Below, piece after piece: positions 12,240 to 25,800 of a stretch of 43,527 nucleotides of DNA. The DNA comes from Musicola paradisiaca NCPPB 2511 (GTDB taxonomy: Bacteria; Pseudomonadota; Gammaproteobacteria; Enterobacterales; Enterobacteriaceae), in the NCBI RefSeq assembly GCF_000400505.1, contig NZ_CM001857.1, positions 4,304,512-4,348,038 of the forward strand. Direction: 5' to 3'. The first letter of the stretch is position 1; each line of letters starts with the position of its first letter. The notes under the pieces were generated by a model. That model searched no databases, was not told the origin of the DNA, and was given only the letters and a program-made list of their open reading frames with translations. Both the position numbers and the translations under genes were made by a program.

Positions 12240-13736
12240 CTAACGCCGTTTGCCGCTGTCACTGAAAATGGCTAACTCATCCCAGATAGCATCAACACGA
12301 GCGCAGACTGATGGATCCCTGGTAATGGGACGCCCCCACTCGCGCTGCGTTTCGCCTGGCCATTTATTGGTCGCATCCAGCCCCATTTTGGAGCCCAGCC
12401 CGGAAACCGGAGACGCAAAATCCAGATAATCAATTGGCGTATTTTCCATCAACACTGTATCGCGGGCGGGATCCATACGAGTCGTCATCGCCCAGATAAC
12501 ATCCTTCCAGTCCCGGGCGTTAATGTCATCGTCACAAACAATGACAAACTTGGTGTACATGAACTGGCGCAGGAAAGACCAGACGCCCATCATGACTCGT
12601 TTGGCGTGCCCTGCATACTGTTTCTTCATCGTCACCACCGCCAGCCGGTAGGAACAGCCTTCCGGCGGCAAGTAGAAATCGACGATCTCAGGGAACTGTT
12701 TTTGCAGCAGCGGAACAAACACTTCATTCAACGCCACCCCCAACACCGCCGGCTCATCTGGTGGGCGGCCGGTGTAGGTGGAATGATAGATAGCGTCCCG
12801 ACGCCGGGTAATGTGGGTAACGGTAAAGACCGGGAAATCATCCACTTCGTTGTAATAACCGGTATGATCGCCATACGGCCCTTCGGGCGCCGTTTCGCCG
12901 GGGTCGATATACCCTTCCAGTACGATTTCTGCGCTGGCGGGCACGTCCAGATCGCTGGTCAGGCATTTAACCACTTCGGTCTTATGGCCGCGCAGCAACC
13001 CGGCAAACGCATATTCGGACAATGTATCCGGCACCGGCGTTACGGCGCCAAGGATAGTCGCCGGATCAGCACCCAGCGCCACCGCCACCGGGAAACGCTC
13101 TCCGGGGTGTTGCTGACACCACTCCTGAAAATCCAACGCGCCGCCACGATGGGACAGCCAACGCATGATGAGCTTATTACGGCCAATCACCTGCTGGCGG
13201 TAAATCCCCAGATTCTGGCGCTCTTTGAACGGGCCGCGTGTAACCGTCAGCCCCCATGTCACCAGCGGCGCGACATCTTGCGGCCAACAATGCATCACCG
13301 GGATCTTCCCCAGATCGACCTCATCACCCTGTAAGACCCGTTCCTGACAGGGCGCCGACGATAATCGCTTAGTCGGCATATTCAATACCTGCCGAAACTG
13401 CGGCAATTTATCAACCAGATCACGAAATCCGCGCGGCGGCTCGGGCTCCTTGAGAAAGGCCAGTAGACGACCGACATCCCGCAACGCACTCACTTCCTCC
13501 TGCCCCATCCCCAGTGCAACACGCTTCGGCGTACCAAACAGGTTGCACAGCACCGGGATGTCATACCCTTTCGGGTTTTCAAACAAGAGCGCCGGCCCTT
13601 CGGCTCGCAGCGTGCGATCGGCGATTTCGGTCATTTCCAGATAGGGATCGATCGGCTGGCGAATACGTTTCAATTCGCCTCTGGCTTCAAGCTGCGCGAG
13701 GAACTCACGTAAATCTCGGTATTTCATGCTGATCAT
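12240..13736 (-). CDS. ubiD: 4-hydroxy-3-polyprenylbenzoate decarboxylase UbiD
   Basis: UbiD removes the carboxyl group of 4-hydroxy-3-octaprenylbenzoate in ubiquinone synthesis, using prenylated FMN made by UbiX. The 498-residue protein has the family features [22 protein letters not shown], the segment [21 protein letters not shown], the metal/cofactor region [18 protein letters not shown], and [22 protein letters not shown]. The start at 13736 corresponds to the E. coli MDAMKY start; an ATG three codons in (13727) is the alternative and neither has a strong ribosome site. It is divergent from rfaH and leads into fre. Confidence 0.96.
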   Translation of the reverse strand: MISMKYRDLREFLAQLEARGELKRIRQPIDPYLEMTEIADRTLRAEGPALLFENPKGYDIPVLCNLFGTPKRVALGMGQEEVSALRDVGRLLAFLKEPEPPRGFRDLVDKLPQFRQVLNMPTKRLSSAPCQERVLQGDEVDLGKIPVMHCWPQDVAPLVTWGLTVTRGPFKERQNLGIYRQQVIGRNKLIMRWLSHRGGALDFQEWCQQHPGERFPVAVALGADPATILGAVTPVPDTLSEYAFAGLLRGHKTEVVKCLTSDLDVPASAEIVLEGYIDPGETAPEGPYGDHTGYYNEVDDFPVFTVTHITRRRDAIYHSTYTGRPPDEPAVLGVALNEVFVPLLQKQFPEIVDFYLPPEGCSYRLAVVTMKKQYAGHAKRVMMGVWSFLRQFMYTKFVIVCDDDINARDWKDVIWAMTTRMDPARDTVLMENTPIDYLDFASPVSGLGSKMGLDATNKWPGETQREWGRPITRDPSVCARVDAIWDELAIFSDSGKRR

Positions 13737-13918
13737 CAGGAAAGTCAGTGGTGGCGGTTATTATAGAGACTCTTCCCCATGCTGTCGCTTCTCCGCCATG
13801 GCTATTTGCAACGGCAGACTCCGCCACCGCACGCCCCGTTAAAATTCTCTACCGGAAACGTTTTATCCCGCAGCGCTTTTGTTATCCTCTCAGGCTGAAA
13901 CCACAGAAAAGTGAAATT

Positions 13919-14407
13919 ATGCAATCCTGGTATCTCCTGTACTGCAAGCGCGGCCAGTTGCTGCGAGCCAAAGAACATCTGGAACGTCAGTTCGTTACGT
14001 GCCTAAGCCCGATGATCACATTGGAAAAAATCGTTCGCGGCAAACGAACGGAAGTCAGCGAGCCGCTGTTTCCCAATTATCTCTTTGTGGAATTCGATCC
14101 AGAACGCATACATACCACCACGGTCAACTCCACTCGCGGCGTCAGCCACTTCGTTCGCTTTGGCGCCATGCCGGCCATCGTTCCGTCACAGGTGATCGAG
14201 GATCTCCAGTCACATCAGACGGAAAAGATTATCGACCCCGATACCCCGCAGCCGGGCGATCGCGTGGTGATCACTGAAGGCGTATTCAGCGGCTTACAGG
14301 CTATCTATGCCGAGCCTAACGGCGAGGCCCGCTCCATGCTGCTGCTCAATTTATTGAACAAACAGGTTCGGCAGTGCCTCGATAACCGCCAGTTCCGGAA
14401 AATGTAA
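13919..14407 (+). CDS. rfaH: Transcription antitermination factor RfaH
   Basis: RfaH is a NusG paralogue that loads on polymerase paused at ops sites and promotes expression of long surface-polysaccharide and virulence operons. The 162-residue product matches E. coli length. The NGN domain has [11 protein letters not shown] and [12 protein letters not shown], the polymerase-contact region [11 protein letters not shown] is intact, and the C-terminal domain has [19 protein letters not shown] and [11 protein letters not shown]. The start at 13919 was set by alignment with E. coli MQSWYLLYC; the ribosome site is weak. No ops element is in this window, so its targets are elsewhere. Confidence 0.96.
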   Translation: MQSWYLLYCKRGQLLRAKEHLERQFVTCLSPMITLEKIVRGKRTEVSEPLFPNYLFVEFDPERIHTTTVNSTRGVSHFVRFGAMPAIVPSQVIEDLQSHQTEKIIDPDTPQPGDRVVITEGVFSGLQAIYAEPNGEARSMLLLNLLNKQVRQCLDNRQFRKM

Positions 14408-14437
14408 ACCGCCAGAGCCGGGCGCTCCGGCGGTTTT
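14406..14437. terminator. Bidirectional terminator between rfaH and hemB
   Basis: AAACCGCC (14406-14413) pairs with GGCGGTTT (14429-14436), with an inner GAGC/GCTC stem, and TTTT ends the plus-strand copy. It spans the rfaH stop and lies 5 bp from the hemB stop, so it can serve both convergent genes. Confidence 0.8.
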
Positions 14438-14441
14438 GCTC

Positions 14442-16263
<1,822 letters not shown>

Positions 16264-16322
16264 AAGGCCTCCACCGTACTCCCTGCTGAGGGTCGACGTG
16301 CCGTCAGACGTAACAAAAAACA

Positions 16323-16343
16323 ACACCTCTCGATGAGAGGTGT
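16323..16343 (-). terminator. Rho-independent terminator of tatABC
   Basis: ACACCTCTC-GAT-GAGAGGTGT is a perfect 9-bp stem with a 3-base loop. On the minus strand it is followed by TGTTTTTTGTTA. It lies 42 bp after the tatC stop and upstream of tatD. Confidence 0.9.
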
Positions 16344-16385
16344 CGGTTTAACTGAGGAACCGGAACGGTGAGCGTCCCGGTATCA

Positions 16386-17147
16386 CTAAGATTCGGTCGT
16401 TTCTTCCGTATCTTCGTCCCCGCGACGGCGCTTGCCGACATAGAAACGCGCGAAAAATACGCCGATTTCAAACAGCAGATACATGGGAATCGCCAACAGC
16501 GTCTGGGAAAAGACGTCCGGCGGCGTCAGAAACATCCCCACCACAAATACGCCGACCAGCACATACGGGCGTTTTTGCCGCAGCGCCGCTGGCGTCGTCA
16601 CACCGCTCCAGCACAACAAAATAATCGCGACCGGCACCTCGAACGCCACGCCGAACGCCATGAATATCGCCATGACGAAATCGAGATAATTTTTGATATC
16701 AGTGGCGATCGTCACCCCTTTCGGCGCGGTTTGAGCAAAGAAACCGAACGCCAGCGGGAACACCAGAAAATACGCGAACGCCATCCCCAGATAAAACAGC
16801 AGACTGCTGGACACCAACAACGGCATCATCAGACGACGCTCGTGTTTATACAGCGCCGGTGCGACAAACGCCCATACCTGATACAGCACCAGCGGCGCAG
16901 AAACAAAGACGGAAACCATCAAGGTCAGCTTGATCGGGGTGAAAAACGGCGATGCGACGTCGGTTGCAATCATACTGGTGCCGGCAGGCATCTGTTTGAG
17001 CAATGGCGCTGAGATAAACTGATAAATATCATTGGCGAAATAAACCAACGCCAGAAAAACCACCAGAACACTGATGATGCTGTTCAGCAGACGTTTGCGA
17101 AGTTCAATCAAGTGACTGATTAACGGTTGGGTTTCATCTACGGCCAT
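16386..17147 (-). CDS. tatC: Sec-independent protein translocase TatC
   Basis: TatC is the core receptor of the twin-arginine export pathway in the inner membrane; with TatB it binds RR signal peptides. The 253-residue protein has six hydrophobic helices. Conserved parts include [12 protein letters not shown] at the N-terminal cytoplasmic side, the periplasmic SAPLLKQMP and [24 protein letters not shown], and [26 protein letters not shown]. The charged C-terminal tail is short. It follows tatB by 3 bp and ends in a strong terminator. Confidence 0.97.
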   Translation of the reverse strand: MAVDETQPLISHLIELRKRLLNSIISVLVVFLALVYFANDIYQFISAPLLKQMPAGTSMIATDVASPFFTPIKLTLMVSVFVSAPLVLYQVWAFVAPALYKHERRLMMPLLVSSSLLFYLGMAFAYFLVFPLAFGFFAQTAPKGVTIATDIKNYLDFVMAIFMAFGVAFEVPVAIILLCWSGVTTPAALRQKRPYVLVGVFVVGMFLTPPDVFSQTLLAIPMYLLFEIGVFFARFYVGKRRRGDEDTEETTES

Positions 17148-17150
17148 ACA

Positions 17151-17714
17151 CTAACGATCACCGGAAGAGTGGGAAGGGGAAACACCGGCATCACTGCCGG
17201 TTTTCACTGTCTGCCTGGGCTCGAGCCCCAGGAGATTGGGCAACGCCGTCAACGCCGGTTTCACGGCGGTAGCGACGGCTAACGGAGTGCCAGCCGATGG
17301 CGGAGGCGGCGCGATTGTTTGCATCACCGCAGACTCCACGCTGCTCACGCCATCATGCACCGCCTCGGGATCGTCCGGCGATAACACCGGCGTCGCCGAC
17401 ACGCCGGCATCCGGCTCAATCGTATAGCTACGCTTCATGGCGCTGGCCGCTTCCTTCAGCTCATCCATCGACGCCTTCAGCTCCGGCGATAACGCCTGCA
17501 ACTGGCTGGCTTTTTCCACCTTTTTCAGGCTGTCCTGCAATTCCTGCAGCTTCATTTCCTGCGCCAGCTCATTCTGCACCGTCGACGCCAACGAACGCAG
17601 CGTGCGAATCCAGCCAGCCACCGTTTTCACCGCGACAGGCAGACGCTCCGGCCCCAAAACCACCAGGCCAAGCACCATTACCAGCAGCAGCTCACCAAAT
17701 CCGATATCAAACAC
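17151..17714 (-). CDS. tatB: Sec-independent protein translocase TatB
   Basis: TatB forms the substrate-receptor complex with TatC. The 187-residue protein has one N-terminal membrane helix in [26 protein letters not shown], with the family glutamate and the LGPERLP turn, then an amphipathic helix and a cytoplasmic segment ([20 protein letters not shown]). The C-terminal half is low-complexity, rich in Pro, Ala and Ser, and poorly conserved in the family. It lies 3 bp after tatA and 3 bp before tatC. Confidence 0.96.
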   Translation of the reverse strand: MFDIGFGELLLVMVLGLVVLGPERLPVAVKTVAGWIRTLRSLASTVQNELAQEMKLQELQDSLKKVEKASQLQALSPELKASMDELKEAASAMKRSYTIEPDAGVSATPVLSPDDPEAVHDGVSSVESAVMQTIAPPPPSAGTPLAVATAVKPALTALPNLLGLEPRQTVKTGSDAGVSPSHSSGDR

Positions 17715-17717
17715 TAC

Positions 17718-17975
17718 TTACACCTGTTCTTTATTCTGGTTCTTCTCTTCCTTGTCGGCCGGGGACTTCTGGTCCGAAAGAGGTTTAGGGGAGAAATCGG
17801 CATCCTGCTGACGGTCTTCAGCCGCAGGCGGTTGAGGTTCATCGCTCATCGCTTTCTTGAACCCCTTGATCGACGCTCCGAGATCGGAACCGATGGTTCG
17901 CAATTTGTTGGTACCAAACAACAGCACCACGATGACCGCGATGACTAACAGATTCCAGATACTAATTCCGCCCAT
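17718..17975 (-). CDS. tatA: Sec-independent protein translocase TatA
   Basis: TatA oligomerises to let folded proteins cross the membrane during Tat export. The 85-residue product has an N-terminal membrane helix ([19 protein letters not shown]), the hinge [14 protein letters not shown], and an amphipathic helix [13 protein letters not shown], followed by a charged, Gln/Lys-rich tail. No tatE copy is seen nearby. It is the first gene of tatABC and lies 77 bp after the end of ubiB. Confidence 0.97.
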   Translation of the reverse strand: MGGISIWNLLVIAVIVVLLFGTNKLRTIGSDLGASIKGFKKAMSDEPQPPAAEDRQQDADFSPKPLSDQKSPADKEEKNQNKEQV

Positions 17976-18052
17976 ACTCTTCTTTGCCTCTTCAATTCAA
18001 AAAAGAACCTACAGAACAACCTCACGTCCCTGACGGTCATCATGCGAGATAT

Positions 18053-19690
18053 TCAACGCGCACAGCGCCACCCGATAACCCAGGCGACAATGCCTGCCGC
18101 GATCAAACCAGCGGGTACGATATCCGCCTCAACCTGACTGACCAGCAGGAGGGTACCGCTCAACAGCAACGTCGCGCCCACGCCAAGCAGATAGCGGGAC
18201 TGACCATGGCGAACCCGCTGCACCCTCAACTCCCCGGTCATCTGCTCTACGCTCTGCCGCAGCAGTTTGTGCTGGCGCAGGCCATCATAGAACAGTTCCG
18301 GAAGTTCCGGCATTTTCTCGACCCAGAACGGCGCTTTTTCCCTGAAAGCGCGCCACATCGCCGGGAATCCCACTTGGTCTTTCAGCCAGGTTTCGAGAAA
18401 AGGTTTAGCGGTTTTCCACAGATCCAGTTGCGGATAAAGCTGGCGTCCCAACCCTTCTATGTACAGCAACGTTTTCTGAAGCAACACTAACTGCGGCTGC
18501 ACTTCCATATTGAAACGGCGCGCCGTGTTAAAGAGGTTCAATAATACATGACCGAAAGAAATTTCTGCTAACGGCTTTTCAAATATGGGCTCGCAGACCG
18601 TCCGGATGGCAAACTCGAACTCTTCCACATTGGTATCCGCCGGTACCCAACCGGAGTCCACATGCAGTTCGGCCACCCGCCGGTAATCACGATTGAAGAA
18701 CGCGATAAAATTTTCCGCCAGATAGCGTTTATCGTCCTTGTTCAGGGAGCCGACAATCCCACAGTCGATACCGATGTACTGCGGATCTTCCGGATGTTCG
18801 TAGCTGATAAAGATGTTGCCGGGGTGCATATCGGCGTGGAAAAAGCTGTCGCGGAACACCTGGGTGAAAAACACCTGGACACCCCGTTCCGCCAGCAACG
18901 GCATATTGATGCCATGGCGCTTGAGCGCGTCGACATCCGATACCGGTATGCCATAAATACGCTCCATCACCAGCACCCGTTCGCTGCAATAATCGGGATA
19001 GACCTCGGGAATATACAGCATCGGGCTATTTTCGAAATTGCGCCGCAGTTGGATGGCATTGGCGGCTTCCCGCATCAGATTCAGCTCATCCAGCAGGGTT
19101 TTCTCGTACTCGCGCACCACTTCACGGGGACGCAACCGACGACCATCGGGCAAGAGAATGGGCAACCAGCCGGCAATGCGGTTCATCAGGCGCATATCCG
19201 CCTTGATGACCGGCAGGATATCCGGACGAATCACCTTGATGACGATGTCTTTCCCGGTAGATTTCAGCCGAGCGGTATGAACCTGGGCAATAGAGGCCGA
19301 CGCCAGCGGTACGATCTCGAAATCGTCAAACCAGTTTTCCAGCCTGTCGCCCATGGCCGACTCGATCTGCTGGCGCGCCAACTTGCCGTCGAAAGGCTGT
19401 ACCTGATCCTGCAGCAACGCCAATTGATCGGCGATCGCCGGCGAAAACAGATCCCGGCGGGTGGACATCATCTGCCCAAACTTGATCCACACCGGCCCCA
19501 ATTCCTGAAGCGCCAGACGCAGCCGTTCGCCCAGCGGTTTGTCTTTGTGACGATTGGGGAGCCAGAACAACAAGCGCCGCCACAGGCGTAATGGCCAGGT
19601 AAGAGGGATTCGGGGAACCAGTTCATCCAAACCATAGGTCAGCAGCACGCTGAGAATACGGTACAGCCGCAGCAATTCTCCCGGTGTCAT
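18053..19690 (-). CDS. ubiB: ABC1-family ATPase/kinase-like ubiquinone synthesis protein UbiB
   Basis: UbiB is an atypical kinase-like ATPase needed for ubiquinone synthesis, thought to help lipid intermediates reach the soluble Ubi complex. The 545-residue length fits E. coli. The KxGQ motif is seen in [14 protein letters not shown], the alanine-rich nucleotide loop in [11 protein letters not shown], and catalytic and metal residues in [10 protein letters not shown] and GIDCGIVG. Two hydrophobic helices close the C-terminus. Its start overlaps the ubiJ stop by 4 bp, so the two are translated together. Confidence 0.97.
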   Translation of the reverse strand: MTPGELLRLYRILSVLLTYGLDELVPRIPLTWPLRLWRRLLFWLPNRHKDKPLGERLRLALQELGPVWIKFGQMMSTRRDLFSPAIADQLALLQDQVQPFDGKLARQQIESAMGDRLENWFDDFEIVPLASASIAQVHTARLKSTGKDIVIKVIRPDILPVIKADMRLMNRIAGWLPILLPDGRRLRPREVVREYEKTLLDELNLMREAANAIQLRRNFENSPMLYIPEVYPDYCSERVLVMERIYGIPVSDVDALKRHGINMPLLAERGVQVFFTQVFRDSFFHADMHPGNIFISYEHPEDPQYIGIDCGIVGSLNKDDKRYLAENFIAFFNRDYRRVAELHVDSGWVPADTNVEEFEFAIRTVCEPIFEKPLAEISFGHVLLNLFNTARRFNMEVQPQLVLLQKTLLYIEGLGRQLYPQLDLWKTAKPFLETWLKDQVGFPAMWRAFREKAPFWVEKMPELPELFYDGLRQHKLLRQSVEQMTGELRVQRVRHGQSRYLLGVGATLLLSGTLLLVSQVEADIVPAGLIAAGIVAWVIGWRCAR

Positions 19691-20295
19691 TTCGCTCCCT
19701 CCAACCGATTCAGACGCTCTGCCAGCGCATCGGTCGCGGCCGACAATGCGACCACTTCATCACCGAACCAGACATGTTCCAGCTTTCCCGGTGCCAGCCG
19801 CCACTCTTCGGTCACATTTTCCGACAAAGCCGCTCGCTGCCGACACAGGTTATTCACTAACCCACCCGCCCATCGCTGTGCCAGTTGGCTCATCCCCTCG
19901 GCGGCAATATCCCCCAGATAGGGAGCCAGCCATTCCGCCGGGTCGAACTCTGCCAGATCCAACAATGTGATCAGCTGTTGGGCGACCTGAATGTCGCCCT
20001 CAAGCACCAGATCGCCGCTACGCATCAACGCGGACAACTGCTGACGATCCCGTAGCCGCATCAGGGCGGACAGCCGTGTTTGCAACAGGCAATCCGTCGC
20101 TGACGACCACTGGGTCATCACATCAAGATGATGTTCGGAGAAAATCAGCACCAACGGCGTATCGAGCTCGGCCACTTCAATACGCAACGTTTTTCCGCTC
20201 AGACGCTGACGGGCGATCCTCATACTCCGATCGCGAAACAACAGTTGGTTTAGCGCTGTCTCCAGCGCCGCAGTCAACACAGGCAGTATCGGCAT
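19687..20295 (-). CDS. ubiJ: Ubiquinone biosynthesis accessory factor UbiJ
   Basis: UbiJ is an SCP2-domain lipid-binding protein that with UbiK supports the soluble ubiquinone synthesis complex. The 202-residue product starts [19 protein letters not shown] and contains the SCP2-type strand order including [11 protein letters not shown] and [16 protein letters not shown], then a C-terminal helical part ending in a coiled-coil-like [14 protein letters not shown]. It sits between ubiE (25 bp) and ubiB (4-bp overlap), as in E. coli. Confidence 0.94.
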   Translation of the reverse strand: MPILPVLTAALETALNQLLFRDRSMRIARQRLSGKTLRIEVAELDTPLVLIFSEHHLDVMTQWSSATDCLLQTRLSALMRLRDRQQLSALMRSGDLVLEGDIQVAQQLITLLDLAEFDPAEWLAPYLGDIAAEGMSQLAQRWAGGLVNNLCRQRAALSENVTEEWRLAPGKLEHVWFGDEVVALSAATDALAERLNRLEGAK

Positions 20296-20320
20296 GGTAT
20301 TTCCAACTTAGATGTCCAAC

Positions 20321-21076
20321 TCAGAACTTAAACCCGCGATGCAACGCCACTATCCCATTAGTCAGGTTGAAGTATTCGACATTTTCAAAACCTGCGTCCG
20401 CCATCATGCCTTTCAGGGTTTCCTGATCCGGATGCATGCGGATGGACTCGGCCAGATAGCGGTAACTGCCGGCATCGCTGGCAACCATTTCGCCGACACG
20501 GGGCAACACATGGAAAGAATAAGCGTCATAGATTTTGCTGAACAACTTGGTGGTAGGTTTAGAAAATTCCAGCACCAACAAACGACCGCCCGGCTTCAGC
20601 ACCCGGAACATGGAACGCAGCGCCTTGTCTTTATCCGTGACGTTACGCAACCCGAACGCGATGGTAATGCAGTCGAAAAAATTATCCGGAAACGGTAACG
20701 CTTCGGCATTGGCCTGCACATAGCTAACGTTACCGACCACGCCTTTGTTGCGCAGTTTCTCGCGCCCCACTTTCAGCATGGAATCGTTGATATCCGCCAG
20801 CACCACTTCGCCTTCTTCGCCCACCAGTCGCGAAAATTTCGCAGTCAGGTCGCCGGTGCCGCCAGCCAGATCCAGCACCCGCTGACCACGGCGTATGCCG
20901 CTGCATTCGATAGTGAATCGTTTCCAGATACGGTGAATGCCAAACGACATCAGATCGTTCATCAGGTCATACTTCGCCGCTACCGAGTGGAAGACATCCG
21001 CCACCATGCCTTCCTTTTCGTCCCTGGCTACCGTGCGAAAGCCGAAATGTGTCGTTTTGTCCGAATCATCTGCCAT
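20321..21076 (-). CDS. ubiE: Ubiquinone/menaquinone C-methyltransferase UbiE
   Basis: UbiE is the SAM-dependent C-methyltransferase shared by ubiquinone and menaquinone synthesis. The 251-residue protein matches E. coli length. SAM motif I is [15 protein letters not shown] (about residues 67-81), followed by [15 protein letters not shown], the family-specific [31 protein letters not shown] region, and the C-terminal [11 protein letters not shown]. It heads the ubiE-ubiJ-ubiB run; rmuC ends about 160 bp upstream. Confidence 0.97.
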   Translation of the reverse strand: MADDSDKTTHFGFRTVARDEKEGMVADVFHSVAAKYDLMNDLMSFGIHRIWKRFTIECSGIRRGQRVLDLAGGTGDLTAKFSRLVGEEGEVVLADINDSMLKVGREKLRNKGVVGNVSYVQANAEALPFPDNFFDCITIAFGLRNVTDKDKALRSMFRVLKPGGRLLVLEFSKPTTKLFSKIYDAYSFHVLPRVGEMVASDAGSYRYLAESIRMHPDQETLKGMMADAGFENVEYFNLTNGIVALHRGFKF

Positions 21077-21239
21077 GTTCTTTGCCTGTTTTCTATCAAC
21101 GTCGGGAGGAGATTACCTATTAGTGGGTAAGAGTGTAACAAACCCAGACCCAAATCGACCGTCCTTCTTTAGCTTAAAAACACGGGAAGTACCGATACTG
21201 AGGCCTGGATCATCAATGCCCCCCTTACTATGTCGCCCA

Positions 21240-22745
21240 CTATGCGCCCCGTTCTTGCACAATATCCGTCTGCGGCAGGGCGTCCGGAACGGTTTCATCC
21301 TCCAGCGGCAACATATCGTCCTCCCACTGCGCCGCATTGACCGGGCGTTTGATTTCCACCCCTAGCGTGCGGAAACCTTCCGCCTGGCTGATCAGATTAC
21401 CCCGGCCCGACACCATCTTTTTCATCGCCTGACGATAACTGCTCTGGGCTTTTTCCAGACTCTGCCCGAGCGTATTCATATCGTCCACAAACAACCTTAG
21501 CTTGTCGTACAAGCGGGAAGCGCGTTCAGCAATCAATTGGGCATTGCGGCTCTGTTGTTCATAACGCCACAGATTATTAATGGTTCGTAACGCTACCAGC
21601 AAGGTTGTGGGGCTGACCAGCATAATATTATGTTTCAATGCTTCCGTGATCAGTTCAGGTTGACGATCAATAGCGACCAGAAATGCAGGTTCCACCGGAA
21701 TGAACATCAGCACGTAATCCAGCGAGCGCAAACCGGGCAGTTGTTGATAATCCTTACCGCTCAACAGTCGAATGTGGCCGCGAATAGACGCGATATGTTC
21801 ATTCAGCGCCGCAGCGCGATCAATATCGCCGACGCCGTTGAAATAGCGCTCGTAGGCCAGCAACGACATTTTGGCGTCGATCACCACATCCTTGCCGTGC
21901 GGCAAACGGACAATCACGTCCGGTTGCAAACGAGCGGCGCCGTTCTGGATGCTGACCTGCGTCTCATACTCATACCCTTCCCGCAGCCCGGAGCTTTCCA
22001 GCACTCTGCTGAGCACCACTTCGCCCCAGTTGCCTTGCATTTTATTGTCGCCCTTCAGCGCGTTGGTAAGATTGACGGCCTCCTGCGCCATACGCGCGTT
22101 GAGCTGTTGCAGATTGCGGATTTCATGAGCCAGCGTATGCCGCTCCTTCGACTCAGCGCCGAAGCTATCCTGTACTTGGCGCCGAAAACCGTCGAGTTGT
22201 TCCCGCAACGGGGTCAACAGACGATCCAGACTTTGTCGGTTCTGCTGATCCACCTTTTGTCCGCTCTGCTCGAAAATACGGTTTGCCAGATTTTCGAACT
22301 GCGTCGACAACCGCTGTTCGCTGTTAATCAGCAGGCGCTGTTTCTCTTCCGCCGCCAGGCGCGTCTCTTCCAGTCGAATGGTGACTTCACGCAGTTCTGC
22401 TTCCTGCGCGCCGTTCACCTCGCGCAACGCCCGCAGTTCCTGATTGAGCTGAACGCACTCCTCACGCAATTCAGTCAGTTGTCGTAATTTTTCCTCACCG
22501 GCCGCCTGCTGACTGTAGAGACGACGCAGTTCCTGCTCTTGTTGTTCCAGGCGGCGCTGATCCTGTTGTCTCGCCTGCTGACTATCGTCAAGGCTCCGCC
22601 GCAGTTGCTCCTGCGCCTGTTCCTGCAATCGACGTTCAATATCATACTGCGTCCGTTGCTGTTGCCCGCGCAGGCTGGTTATCAGCCATCCCGCCAACAA
22701 GCCTGCGATGCCGCTGCCCAGACCATAAAATAAGGCGATATCCAC
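21240..22745 (-). CDS. rmuC: DNA recombination protein RmuC homologue
   Basis: RmuC proteins limit recombination at inverted repeats; their nuclease-like fold is predicted and their substrate unknown. The 501-residue protein has an N-terminal hydrophobic segment (ALFYGLGSGIAGLLAGWLI), a long Gln/Glu/Arg-rich coiled coil to about residue 200, and the RmuC domain with GDNKMQGNWGEVVLSRVLESSGLREGYEYETQ, DVIVRLPHGKDVVIDAKMSL and LVSPTTLLVALRTI. It is slightly longer than the E. coli protein, mostly in the coiled coil and C-terminal tail. Upstream of it lies putA, not udp as in E. coli. Confidence 0.94.
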   Translation of the reverse strand: MDIALFYGLGSGIAGLLAGWLITSLRGQQQRTQYDIERRLQEQAQEQLRRSLDDSQQARQQDQRRLEQQEQELRRLYSQQAAGEEKLRQLTELREECVQLNQELRALREVNGAQEAELREVTIRLEETRLAAEEKQRLLINSEQRLSTQFENLANRIFEQSGQKVDQQNRQSLDRLLTPLREQLDGFRRQVQDSFGAESKERHTLAHEIRNLQQLNARMAQEAVNLTNALKGDNKMQGNWGEVVLSRVLESSGLREGYEYETQVSIQNGAARLQPDVIVRLPHGKDVVIDAKMSLLAYERYFNGVGDIDRAAALNEHIASIRGHIRLLSGKDYQQLPGLRSLDYVLMFIPVEPAFLVAIDRQPELITEALKHNIMLVSPTTLLVALRTINNLWRYEQQSRNAQLIAERASRLYDKLRLFVDDMNTLGQSLEKAQSSYRQAMKKMVSGRGNLISQAEGFRTLGVEIKRPVNAAQWEDDMLPLEDETVPDALPQTDIVQERGA

Positions 22746-22890
22746 ACTGCCTCCCGGTTATTGAGTGCTGACGCCACAGTAAATTCACACTGTATGGATG
22801 TCCAGAGTCAGCCACAGAAATCCGTGCAAACACGCCATTTGTTGCTGTAAATGCGAGCCGTTTCCAGAAAATGGGCAGACGACAACGCCG

Positions 22891-25800
22891 TCATACCTGC
22901 CCCATCGTCATCAGGCTGGCGTTGCCTCCAGCCGCGGTAGTATTGATGCTGACCACCCGCTCTTTCAGCAGCCATTCCAGTACGATGTTCGTATCACCGC
23001 TCGGCAGCCCCTGCATGCCGATAATCGCGCCGCCGCGTTGCGCCAGCGCCCGACCATACGCCTGCAACGCCGCCGCATCGCCGTGGCACAGCGCTGCGTC
23101 GAAACAGACCTCCTCCGCCCGCCAGTCCCGACAAAAATGAATGGCCGACTGCACGCTTTCCGGCAATTTCAGGTAAAGCGCCTGCAATTCGGCCGACTGC
23201 GGCCACAACGCCTGACAGCCGACTGCCAGCACCGCCGCCAGCTGGGTCAGCGCATCACCGTCGTTATCCGACAAACACAACACTCGCCCATGCGGCAACA
23301 GCCTATAGGTATTGCGCTCCCCCGTCGGGCCGGGCAGCGTCTGAGCGATACCCACCGGCGTCAATTGGTCGTAACGCCGACAACAGTCGAGCAACGCCTC
23401 GCGCCGGTTAGCCTGCGCCCAGGCGTCCAGCCCGGATAACGCCTCACGCAGCAGCAAGCCGGCATCGTCCTTCGCGCCTTGCCGCAACAACGAACCGGCG
23501 GCGATTTCCGGCGGATACTGCGACAGCAGCCGCCAGAGATAAAGCGGCCCCCCGGCTTTCGGCCCGGTACCCGACAATCCTTCGCCGCCGAAAGGCTGCA
23601 CACCAACCACCGCACCGACCATATTGCGATTGATGTAAAGATTGCCGACATTCGCGGTTTCCATCACCTGAGTGATCGTGTCGTCGATACGGGTATGCAG
23701 CCCCATCGTCAGGCCATACCCCAACGCATTAATCTGCGCCAGCACCTCGCCAAGCCGTTCCCGCGGATAACGCACCACATGCAGCACCGGGCCGAAGACT
23801 TCCTGTTGCAGTTCATCCACGCCGGTCAGTTCGATCAGCGTAGGCGCCAAAAAATGGCCGACGGCCAGTTCTTCCGTCGCCGTTGGTCGCGATACCTGAT
23901 AAATCTTGCGGCCTTTCGCCCGCATGGCCTGGATATGCCGTTCGACCCGGTGTCTGGCATCCGCGTCAATCAGCGGGCCGATATCCGTCGTCAGGCGATC
24001 CGGATTGCCGATCCGGCATTCCGCCATCGCGCCCAACAACATGTTCAGGGTGATATCCGCCACATCGTCCTGTACGCACAGCAACCGCAACGCGGAACAG
24101 CGTTGCCCCGCGCTATCGAACGCCGATGCGATAACATCCGCTACCACCTGCTGCGTCAGGGCGGACGAATCGACAATCATGGCATTGATGCCGCCGGTTT
24201 CGGCAATCAGCGGTATCGGTCGGCCTTGCGGGCCAAGACGTTCGGCCACCGATTGACGCAGTTGCGCGGCCACGGCCGTCGAGCCGGTAAACAACACGCC
24301 GCACACCCGCGGATCCCTGACCAACGCAGCCCCCACCGATTCCCCCGGCCCCGGCAACAGTTGCAGTACCCCAGGAGGAATACCCGCCGCCAGCAAAATG
24401 TTCACCCCCTGCGCCGCCGTTAGCGGCGTTTGTTCCGCCGGTTTGGCCAGCACACTGTTGCCCGCCGCCAGCGCGGCGGCGACCTGTCCGGTAAAGATTG
24501 CCAACGGAAAATTCCATGGGCTGATACAAACCACCGGCCCGAGCGGATAGCAGGTCTGATCATCGAGCAAAATCATCTGCTCCGCGTAATAACGCAGAAA
24601 ATCAACCGCTTCCCGCACTTCCGCCAGCGCATTCGGCAGCGTCTTTCCCGCTTCCCGCACCAGCAGCGCCATCAGCGCCGCCCGCTGGCTTTCCATGATA
24701 TCCGCCGCCCGACTCAGCACCACCGCCCGTTCCGTCGCCGGCGTCGAACGCCAGACGGCGAACTGCTCCGTCGCATCGTTTAGTGCCTGTTCAATCTCCC
24801 CAGGGCTCGTTTCCCGTACATAACCGACGATATCGCGCCGATCCGCCGGATTACATACCGGTTGCGCTTCCGTCATCGCCATCGGCCCCGCCGCCAGTAC
24901 CGGCGCCGCCTGCCATGTACTGGCAGCGCTGATCAGCAAGGCGCTGGACAGCGAGGCCAGCACATGTTCGCACGCCAAATCCACACCGAACGCATTGCGC
25001 CGCTGGCTGCCGTATAGATGACGCGGCAAGGGGATATGCGGATGCGGCAGGCCGGCCAGTCCTTCCCGTGTCGCCATCGCGTCCACTTCGCTCACCGGAT
25101 CGGCCGTCAGCACATCCACGGGAATCGCCAGATCGGCGATACGATTGACGAACGACGTGTTGGCGCCGTTTTCCAGCAGACGCCGCACCAAATAGGCCAG
25201 CAGCGTTTCATGCGTGCCGACCGGCGCATACACACGACAGGGGCGCCCGAGTGTACCGTCGGACGTTTTCCCCACCACCTGCTCGTACAGCGACTCACCC
25301 ATGCCATGCAGACACTGAAATTCATACTGACCCGGCGCGTAGTTGCTCCCCGCCAGATGGTAGATGGCGCTCAAGGTATGTGCGTTGTGGGTGGCGAACT
25401 GCGGATAGATCAGCGCCGGTTCCGCCAATAACCGACGGGCGCAGGCCAGATAAGCCACATCGGTGTACACCTTGCGGGTATAGACCGGATACCCTTCCAG
25501 CCCCTCAACCTGCGCCCGTTTGATTTCGCTGTCCCAGTAAGCGCCTTTGACCAGCCGGACCATCAGCCGCCGTTGGCTGCGCCGTGCCAGATCGATCAAC
25601 GCATCGAGCACCAGCGGGCAACGTTTTTGATAGGCCTGCACCACAAAACCGATGCCGTTCCACCCCGCCAGTTGGGGTTCAACGCACAGTTTTTCCAGCA
25701 AATCGAGCGAGATCTCCAGGCGATCCGCCTCTTCCGCGTCGATATTAATGCCGATGTCATACTGACGCGCCAGCAACACCAGCGACAACAAACGGGGGTA

